A stretch of DNA of 64,000 nt from Immersiella caudata (Eukaryota > Ascomycota > Sordariomycetes > Sordariales > Lasiosphaeriaceae). The first letter of the stretch is position 1. Each line of letters starts with the position of its first letter. The stretch spans positions 1 to 64,000 of the forward strand of contig JAULSU010000008.1 in the NCBI GenBank assembly GCA_030512335.1. Direction: 5' to 3'. The notes beneath the pieces are model-generated. The model worked only from the letters and a program-made list of their open reading frames with translations. It had not been told where the DNA came from and made no database searches. Positions 56,289 to 64,000 of the stretch are shown here, piece after piece. The translations under genes and the position numbers were made by a program.

Positions 56289-57087
56289 CGAGATGAAAAG
56301 GTGGGTTTGAAGTTGAAAGAGGAGGGTGACGTGAATGCCCAAACATCTCGATCTAGCAGTTTTGCAGGGGATCCCTATTTGAAGTACTGTGGCTGTCCAG
56401 GGACTCAGCGGTTTTGTTTCACGACACTCACGGTAGCACGAGACGGAATCAGCGTAGAGGCCTCTTGTTCCAGCGGTACGGCATTAACCTACACCTTCAA
56501 AGGTCCCACGAGCGTGGTACTACCATGCTGCACCACGAAGATAACTCGCTTTTCTGGTTTTGGGGTGTCTCACAAAGGATCCAAGCCGCTCAAAGTCTCG
56601 GCAGTGTGCATGGGGCTCAGTCAAGCACGACATGGCGATTTCGGCGAGACAACATCATGCAGTCTAGTCAGACATGATCATACGATATCGCTATTGACCG
56701 GTGGTGTCTTGTCTTTGAATCTTTATTCTGAGCTGCTTCCGAGATCCTCGTTCGTCAATTGTACAGCCAAATTCCACGATATGAGTATCTACAGGCGCCG
56801 CAGTTCCAACAAGCGCTTGAACTGGGAAGGGGAGAGCCGGAAGGGATGTCCAGAGTCCTAGTCTTCCTGTGCATGCATGTTCTTGAGTAGTTACTAAGAA
56901 GTTTTAATTAATACAGGTAATCCTGCTATCATAACTATTAAGTATTCCAAGTCTTTATGAATGCCAGCCCCTGTAATCTAAGAGGTAAGCATTTGCATGA
57001 TGCCAGATATTCTGCTTTGTACATGCACTTCCCTGGAACCATTTACCCAACAAAACTGTCTTTTAGAGATAATACCCAAAGGTGTAT
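56289..57087. other. Intergenic stretch upstream of DUF3176
   Basis: A 186-codon plus-strand frame at 56301-56861 begins with GTG and has no family; it overlaps the 5' region of the DUF3176 gene. The 56870-57080 part is AT-rich. No gene supported. Confidence 0.45.
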
Positions 57088-57090
57088 ATC

Positions 57091-57432
57091 TCAGAGACAC
57101 GTAGGAAAAGGATTCACGCCACCATTGAAAACCCAGGTCAGACTGCAACAGGAAGCAGGGTTATCGAGATCACACTGCCTGCCAGACACATCGCACTCGC
57201 CGGCGCATATGGTTGTTGCTGCGCGAGGTCGACTGTTGAGGTCTAAGCGCGCGAGCGAAGTGTTAACAGTTACTCGCGCAATTGTCCGGATGCGGGATGC
57301 TTTGTTTGAACGCAGGGATACATTCTCCAGGCACAGGACAATGATAATAGGGTGTGTAAACATACAGCAGGCGTCCGCGCAGTCTTCGTAACAGTCGTAG
57401 TCGTCTGCGGCGACAGGCTGAGACGGGATCAA
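57091..57432 (-). CDS. Possible small cysteine-rich secreted protein, 3' exon region
   Basis: The frame holds cysteines in pairs: YDCYEDCADACC at one end and CAGECDVSGRQCDLDNPASCC at the other. Between them a GTATGT donor (about 57368) and a CTTAG acceptor (about 57240), with a GTTAAC branch-like site, could remove about 120 bp and bring the cysteine groups together. The frame has no ATG start and begins within the end of the neighbouring gene, so a 5' exon is missing or it is part of that gene. Cysteine-rich secreted character is plausible; the model is uncertain. Confidence 0.3.
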   Translation of the reverse strand: MIPSQPVAADDYDCYEDCADACCMFTHPIIIVLCLENVSLRSNKASRIRTIARVTVNTSLARLDLNSRPRAATTICAGECDVSGRQCDLDNPASCCSLTWVFNGGVNPFPTCL

Positions 57433-57880
57433 GCCGAGGAGACGAGGAACGCCGGATAATCCTTGAGGAACGGGAGCGCCCCGATCATGTGTCCTGCATC
57501 AATGACTACCTTCTGTGAGATCAGTGCCGGTGTCGGGACGCAGCTGAAGTCACTGACGGTGAAGGTGGAGGTGATTGCGGTGCCAGTGGTGGTTCTATAG
57601 AAGGGAAATACATCATGATTAGTAGGCAGGTAGCTACCTGTGGCACAGGAGAGGGTGGAAGTCAGGGACAAAGGAAACGTACACGGTTGGTGTCGTAAAC
57701 ACAGTTGCGGTCGCTGTCTTTGGGATATGGAGGGAATGGCTGCAGAACGTCGAGCCATTGAGCAGACCCTTCAGGGAATTCCAGAGTTGATGCTGTGGTC
57801 ATGGCCATTTTACTGTCAATATGCAGCGGCCCAGCGAGGACGCCGATCGAAAAGGCGGTCAAGAGAAATGTGCTCCTCAT
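57429..57880 (-). CDS. Small secreted protein of unknown family
   Basis: ATG at 57880 followed by a signal peptide (MRSTFLLTAFSIGVLAG, cleavage likely after about residue 17-19). Exon 1 57880-57685, exon 2 57637-57429; the 47-bp intron (GTGTAC..CCACAG) keeps phase and avoids a stop, giving about 134 residues. A GTACGT donor two bases away would break the frame with this acceptor. Few cysteines (two in the mature part, in DRNCVYD and FSCVPT). No known domain. Its end touches the cysteine-rich frame 57091-57432 on the same strand; a joined gene is possible. Confidence 0.55.
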
Positions 57881-58503
57881 GGGGAATGCGACTTTCCGAC
57901 TGTTGCTGTGATTCCCCGAGAAACTGGGTGCTCTTCCTGCTTCGTTGCTTCGGGGTGCCGTGGGATCCCCATTTCGTGGTGTGCGGTTACCCCTGATCAG
58001 GTTTCTTGGCGCAAAACAAAGCAAAAGGGGCCAGACTCTGCAAACTCGCTAGTATGGAAACCGCCTTTCTTGGGCGCAAGCGATGATGTTTGGTCGTTCT
58101 TGTCGCGCGTGTCCATTCAGTTGGCGATGGTCATGCTTGTCACGATTGCCGCCAAATTTTGTCGAGCTGAGCTGGGCGTTTTTCCCGGCAGCAGTGGCCG
58201 ACGTTCTGTTTAAGTGCACTATTGAGGCTTGGCGATTCGCTCCCGGGATATAACGTAAGGGTGATAGGACAGGCGACAAGCGAGACAAAACAGTTACTGT
58301 AGCTGCTGACTCAAGTAGGGCGGAATACCTCGCTAGTACTTCAGCCCTGTCAGGTAGTGGCTCCGGAACGGCCCGAGTCACCTTTGGGAATTCATTAGCG
58401 TTGTCTGGAGTTAGCTATAACAGGAAGCGCAAGGGTGAGACCGAAGCGGAGCGCCTGCCCCGGCTTCCCTCCATGGAGACTCGAGCCGGGATTCGGATTC
58501 AGC
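57881..58503. other. Intergenic stretch
   Basis: Lies between the small secreted gene and the end of the GRDP-like gene. A 110-codon minus-strand frame (58049-58381) and a plus-strand one (57821-58213) have no family support. Confidence 0.4.
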
Positions 58504-60930
58504 TCAGCCTCCACCTCCGCACCCTCCACCTCCGCATCCTCCACCTCCGCAACCACCCCCTCCGCACCCGCCTCCTCCACATCCCCCACCTCCGCATCCT
58601 CCACCAGACCCACAACCCCCTCCACCGCCGCAACCTCCTCCGCCATCCCCACCACCGGATGCACCACCAGAATGCCCCCAATCTCCTCCCACATGTTCTC
58701 CCGAATATCCTTCCGAGTATCCTCCCCAGTTCCCACGCGTGAATTCCCCTGAATAACCCCCGGAGTGGCCACCCGAGCCCTTGGATCCCCCTGAGCCTCC
58801 AACGTAACCCCCGGACAACCAAGATGTGTTCCCCTCACCCCAAACAGACACCTCAACCACCACCTCCCCCGGGTCCAAATTCACCATCGGGTGCACGCAC
58901 GGCTGTGCCTCCGACGGGACGATTGAATTCCATGGCCCGTCATAGCGATCCTCCGCCACCTGGTCCGTCAGATACGAAACGAGATGTTCGTGGCGATGCG
59001 AGAGCCCCAAGCCGTCGGGACCAATGGCATTGATGATACCGGTTGTGGCAGAACCGTCGAAGACACCAACCGCGGCCTTTATAGTCGCCTTTTGAGCCTC
59101 CAGGCGTCGTAGCAGCTCCCTGCGCCTCAAGGTTAATGGCACGCTTCCCTGCTCCATATCCCACCTGCTCGCGTAGGACGCGTTTTCCACCTCGCGCAAA
59201 GCGTCCTTCATCTTTTCAACCTCGCGATGCTTGTCGACAAATTGGGCTCTTGTCTCCACGCACTCAGACGAGATCGCATCCCGTCGTGGCTTCAACGAAT
59301 GGATGTAGATGGACCACGACCCTAGCTCCATGATCGGAGCTAACCGCATGTTGGCTGGTCGGGTTTCCGTCTCGGCAGGCTCGGATAACAACGCCTCCCG
59401 TCGCTGCTTCGACGAACGCTTGTATATGGCCCAAGGCCCCAGCTCCACGTAAGGTGTCATCACATTGAGTTTCTCTAGCGCGTCGTCGAGCTTTGCCTTT
59501 AGGAGCTTCTTCTCGTGCTGCGCGGTGCTCAATGCAGAGCGCGCTTCCCCCTCCTTGGCCTTGGCGGCCTTGCGATCCTTCCACATGGATTCCTCCATCT
59601 CATCAAGCCGTGCTAGCTCCGCAGCTCCTGCCTTAGAGATGAACTCGTAGATTTTGATTCGTTGGTAAATGAGAAGTTGCTTATCGGCATTGGCAGGGTC
59701 AAAGTAGGACTCCTTGAAGTGCAGTGCCCAGAGCTCAGCGGTGCGGTCTTGTCCTTGAGATCGCGGCCCCGATCGTATCGTGTCGTCGTGGTTGATGACC
59801 CGTCCGACATGGGTCGAGCAGTAGGATGAGTACTGCTCAGGGGCGAGCTGATGCGTGTGCCATACCAGGTCGATGTCAAGTGTGGGTACAAGCGTTACGC
59901 CTGGGTTGTCGCGCAGGAGTTGTAGGAAGCGGAGGTATCGCTCGATAGCTGTAGCAGTGAAGCTTGTCAATGGCGTTGAATCAGTGAGCGCAAGAATGCG
60001 GTCCACGAAGCCACCCTTTCCAAACTGCCTCAGGGGGTTGTCCCAGAGGTCAAAAACGGTTAAGTCGAAGACCGTTCGGACATGTTGCTGAGCTTCAGTG
60101 CTTTGGATACCCCTAGTACACTTGTACGTGGTACGGCAATGTGGACATGGCAGGCCCGCCCATCCGGTTCGGAAAGCGATCCATTGCAGCATCGAAACTC
60201 GGTTTTTCAAGAAACGCGCTGGACACTCCCGTCGCCCACATTGGTACCCGGGTATTACCATGGTCCAGAGCGGCAAGGCGCGATAACCCTGGGGATCGAA
60301 TCCAATCACCTGGTATGAGTCTAACGGGTAGAGAGAGGACCAGGCACGGGCGGAGTCATTGTCATCTTCCATTGCGCGCATCCGCGCCAGCGGGAACGAG
60401 ATACCCTTGGTCCACAGCTTTGGATACGCGGTTGTGATGTCCTTACGGAAGGTGAACGGCGATAGCAGGTGCGCATAGAAGATGATGGCCACGTCCCTGG
60501 ACGGGTTAGAACTGACTTGCTTCGGCGCGAGGGAAACTCTGAGTGCCAGGGCTCACCACGGAGGCAGCGGCATTTCTTCGCTCAGCCTGTATTCCCGTCT
60601 CACATCGGCCTGAGACCAGTGATCGAGGACACGGAGGTACATCGCATAGCGAAATTCTGCCGACATGAGGAGGCATTGTGTTCGCCAGCGGCTGATTTCG
60701 CTGCGCGTTAACTGCGTCGATGGCGGCTGAGGCGCTCGCGGGAAAGCATAATCGGGCATCTTCTCATCCTCGGCGACGTGGAGAATGCTTTTAAACTTGC
60801 GCATCAGAGCGATGTGGTCCTGAGTCCAGTCAGCAGCAGTTCGCACGCGAGTGGGGGGGAAACGGACGCTGATGCGCTGAGTCGAACTGAACTCTTCGCT
60901 GGCGGGCATTGACTTCTGTCCAGACTCCAT
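58504..60930 (-). CDS. GRDP-like (DUF1399) protein with a Gly/Cys-rich tail
   Basis: Glycine-rich-domain-protein family found in fungi and plants; molecular role not established. Exon 1 60930-60557, exon 2 60496-58504; the 60-bp intron (GTGAGC..TCCAG, branch site CTAAC) keeps phase, giving about 788 residues. Family blocks: PPWDVAIIFYAHLLSP at the exon junction (usual form PPLDVxLVWHxHxLNP) and VPTLDIDLVWHTHQLAPEQY at about 328-347, with the conserved WHTH. A paired Cys-x2-Cys zinc-like site (PCPHCRTTYKC) lies between them. A coiled-coil region at about 420-480 follows. From about residue 690 the protein is almost pure Gly with Ser, then repeated GGGGC units to the stop at 58504. The repeated codons (GGAGGTGGAGGGTGC) make the DNA low-complexity, so length may vary between strains. 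Intact. Confidence 0.88.
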
Positions 60931-61283
60931 TTTCGCGGGAATGGTTCTTGCGCCGGGGCGCTGTGATGATACAGAAAGTCGACATCATCAGGTTCGTGCG
61001 CCATTATCTTCGTCTTCGCAGAGCCTGATGGCCAGTAACGTTGTCTGGCGTCGGCAACCCCACCAGAGTCGGTCCTGCCATGAAGGACGTATGCCCCACT
61101 TTTTCGCGCTTGCATCAAACTTGCAGATCTCAAACCCCCTGATTGGTTGACTTCCCCGCCGAGAACGAGCTGCGCCTTTCTCGGATGCATTAGGTTGGTG
61201 CCCTCTGCAGCTCCTCAGGACGTCCAACTTCAGTTTGTCGTCACCCGGCAATCACCGACTCAGCGTCTCAATCGCAACATGCC
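60931..61283. promoter_or_regulatory. Divergent intergenic region between the GRDP-like gene and the STAND-N gene
   Basis: A 353-bp gap between two head-to-head genes, so it should hold both promoters. I see no clear TATA box. Frames crossing it on the minus strand lack support. Confidence 0.4.
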
Positions 61284-63853
61284 ATGGAGCTTGCGCTGAC
61301 CTTCGGCGCAGTCGGCGACTTTCTCTCTATCGCGTCGCTGATCAAAGACATCGTTTCAGCGCTCGATGATAGTCGCGGGTCGGCCAAAGCATATCGCGGC
61401 CTGATTGACGAAATCACGCACCTTCATAAGGCCCTGGAGCAAGTCGACGACATCTATCGCGGACCAGATATCCCCACCGGCCTGTCCGATCTCGTCTCTA
61501 TTGCCCAGACCAGCATCTCCCGGGTGCGCGATACCCTAACAGCCTTCTATGCCAGAATCTGTAAGAAGTATGATGACAGCCTGAGCGAGGGCGGATCGGG
61601 AAACATCTTTAAGGATGCCGCTAGGAAAATCCAGTTTAAGCTGGAGGAGAAGGACGTGATTGGGTTCCGCGCCGAAGTCGCCGGCCACAGAATGTCCCTG
61701 GAGTTGTTTCTCCAGGTCATAACAGTGTAGTGCTGGACCTTGTTTGAACCTTATTGACTGGATAGTTTGACATCTCTAATATATCACTAGACGCCTCGAA
61801 CAAGAGAACCACAAGGCGGTGATAGCCTAGCTTAGTGAAACGGTGCAAAGCACGACCGCTGTTATGCACTGATACGGCCACTCGATCGAGAGCCGTCTTG
61901 GCTTCCTCGGGAGACGCCTACTATCCAAGCTGGATTTCGTCGCCAGATTAGGCATCGACATGAAGGAGTCAGTTTCTCGTGTGCTTGAAATGATGTTTGC
62001 AGTGTCTGGAGACCTCAGTATCATTAGATCCGTGGTTTTGAGGCTTGACAGGGGTGTTAACAATGGAGAGCATTTTGTGCTTGAGGATCCAACTGGCCGC
62101 TTGTTTCCCATTTACATGAAAACCATCACCAGTTGGGAAGCGTTCAACTTCATCCTCGAAGACCGGTTCAAGGGTAAGAAGGGTGAGCGACGGACCCGAC
62201 GTAAGCTCTACTCCCTCTACGAGAGCGCCAGTCATCTTGAGATTGACTAGTCTGCTTATTTCGAGAGCGCGTTTGTGCCATACCAGAATGTCAACATGAG
62301 CCTGATTTGCAAAGCGCTCGCAGCGCCAACGGCTGACGATGGGGATACCGGCTTGTCGAGTTGCCCCTGGTACAAGACTGTGTCCCCAGGCAAGTTGGGC
62401 GATCGTGTGCAGTGTTCAACCTGCAAGCGGGATTTCTTACGGATAGTCATCGAGGTGGAAGATTCAGGGGACCCGCTAATACCTCCATCAGCACCCGTGC
62501 CCCAAAGCATTGTAGATGTGCAGTTCGGCAAGCCATCCCTGGGAACAGGCAAGCGAGCACGGGAAGATGACGATGACGAAGCCTGCAACGAATGCCGAAG
62601 GCCGAAACGATCCAAGACAACCCAATCGGAAGATCGAAAGCGGAAGAGGTCCCGAGAGCCCGACTCCGAGTCAGAATCGGATGAAGAGAACCTTGCCGGC
62701 TTGGCTCATGTCACCTTGCAAACCAAGCGGATGCGGTTGTCGGCGCCAGAGAAAAAACATTTCCAAGCAACACAGGTCGATTCATTCGACAATCTTGCCC
62801 GAAAGATCCTGGGAGATAATACTGCCGCATCTACGGCTCTTTTCAAGGGGGGCGATAACAGGACGTTGCGCTTCACTGGAGATGCTGGGAATCCTCGGGT
62901 GACGGATGTTCCCTCCGATGATGAGTCAGATGAGAATGAGTCTCTACCTCCCGACGGGGCTCAGAAGCAAGACGAAGAGTGTAAGAGGCCACCCGCCAAG
63001 GGTTTCCCAAGCTTAATCTGGCCACTACTGACGCTCCCTGACAGCAATCGAAGCTCGCATTCATCGCATCAAAACCAGAGTTGCCGAGCTGACAGGAAAG
63101 AGTATCGGTGACAGTCAAGAAGGAACAATCCAGCGCTCGATGAATGAAGCTAGGGTACAAAACCCTGAAGCTACTACTGGCACAGAAACAGCAGTCGAAC
63201 CATTGACGCCAGGTATATCCACACCCACCACAGCCCCTGGCTCCAAAGAGTTGCCTGCCACAGATGCAGAAAAGACGGGGCCAGATCGACCAGCAATGTA
63301 TCAGCCACGAAAAGCGACCGAGCTCGACAGGAAAAGGCACGGTATCCCGGCCGGCTATTCCCTCAAAAACTGGGACCCCAAAGAAGACCCAATCGTCCTC
63401 TTCGGATCAGTATTCGACGCGAACTCCCTTGGAAAGTGGATCTACGACTGGACCGTATATCACTATGGGCCAGCGACACCGATTTCCGACATGGCCGGTC
63501 ACTTGTGGCTCCTCCTGATTAAGCTGGCGGGCAAGATCAAGAGGGCGGAAGATATTGTGCCGAGAATCAGGATGAAGGATAACAGAGAGATGATCGAGGA
63601 GTTTATAGAAGCGGGCGGTCGTCTGATGGGCAAATTACGGGAGCTTCTGAAGGCCTGTCAGCTGCGGGTGGAGCCAGCTAAGGAGAAGGGCGAAGTGCTG
63701 GGTAAAGGAGTAGTGATTGAGTTCATCCAGTCGTTATTTGGCAAAGATAAGGAGATTGAAAAGACGGAGAGGTTTATGGCGAGTGCTAGGTTGTGGAACC
63801 TTAGGTTTGACACAAACTGCGAGGATATTCTTAGGAAGCCTACCATCCCTTGA
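61284..63853 (+). pseudogene. STAND-N / ubiquitin-like-domain protein with three in-frame stops
   Basis: Likely exons 61284-61726, 61791-62980 and 63045-63853, introns GT..AG and in phase. Domains in order: a fungal STAND N-terminal helical domain (MELALTFGAVGDFLSIASLIKD start), helical linker, ULD-type ubiquitin-like domain (FVLEDPTGRLFPIYM, then TSWEAFNFILEDRFKGKKG, about 62080-62250), a Cys-x2-Cys segment (VQCSTCKRDF), an acidic and Lys/Arg-rich part, and a C-terminal domain (NWDPKEDPIVLFGSVFDANSLGKW, ending ERFMASARLWNLRFDTNCEDILR) seen in Eurotiales proteins often labelled vegetative cell wall protein gp1. Exon 2 has in-frame TAG at 61828, TGA at 61870 and TAG at 62248, while homologous sequence continues on both sides in the same frame. 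I call it a pseudogene with C-to-T type stops. Alternatively two or three separate short proteins are still made. Confidence 0.72.
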
Positions 63854-64000
63854 TACCTGGAATCTAGTTAGAGGGAGACTTGGATGGAGTGATTGAATGA
63901 GTCTTTGTCACGGGGCGACTCTGTCCTATCTTACATCTTCTCAGTGTGTGCACTTAGAGCAGCCCGTTTCGGCCTGGGTAATGAGGATTCCAAGGATGCC
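63854..64000. other. 3' flank to the window end
   Basis: Nothing recognisable in the last 147 bases. Confidence 0.4.

Noticed and set aside
56301..56861. 186-codon frame upstream of DUF3176
   Set aside because: Begins with GTG, no family, and overlaps the 5' region of the divergent gene.
58401..58752. Plus-strand Pro/Ser/Thr-rich frames opposite the GRDP tail
   Set aside because: Antisense to a low-complexity Gly/Cys repeat; open only because of base composition.

Overview
This window looks like filamentous ascomycete nuclear DNA, probably Eurotiales (Aspergillus/Penicillium type). The evidence is short 47-102 bp introns with GT..AG ends and CTNAC-like branch points, fungus-specific families (DUF3176, GRDP/DUF1399, HET, STAND N-terminal and ULD domains) and Ty3/gypsy, Ty1/copia and pogo relics. 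Their damage is almost purely C-to-T/G-to-A, as expected from RIP. The order assignment is inference; no rDNA or marker gene is present.

Left gene arm (1-11.5 kb, normal GC): a partial gene at the edge, a MITE, a full-size ABCB (MDR-type) exporter with five exons and one apparent frameshift, a broken small cysteine-rich secreted protein gene, the decayed end of a HET-domain gene, and an intact class I-like SAM O-methyltransferase. An exporter and an O-methyltransferase in one accessory region recall the edge of a secondary-metabolite locus, but no backbone synthase is visible.

Repeat block (about 11.9-47.9 kb, very AT-rich): nested LTR retrotransposons, resolved by target-site duplications. 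Gypsy family G2 copy A (minus strand, truncated at both ends) was hit by a complete 12.4-kb gypsy G1 element (14505-26903, TSD ATAA), a solo G1 LTR (TSD CTAG), a solo G2 LTR (TSD ATCAT/ATTAT) and a solo copia LTR (TSD CCAGT). G2 copy B (plus strand, 31984-47907, LTRs at both ends) was hit by two solo G2 LTRs (TSDs CCCCT and TTAAG) and a complete copia element (39252-45785, TSD CTAAC). G1 carries a long extra reading-frame relic after integrase that I do not recognise. tRNA-like sequences lie inside G2 and copia.

Right arm (48-64 kb): another MITE copy, a pogo-type element with TIRs interrupted by a diverged LTR, a probably frameshifted single-pass membrane protein, a second pogo element (51675-53542) with 30-bp TIRs and TA duplications, then a DUF3176 membrane protein, one or two small secreted proteins, a GRDP-like protein with a Gly/Cys-rich tail, and a STAND-N/ULD gene with three in-frame stops.

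Most of the window is a transposon graveyard between two accessory gene arms. Several of the genes (HET, STAND-N/ULD, small secreted proteins) belong to fast-evolving fungal self/non-self or interaction families, and many are broken.
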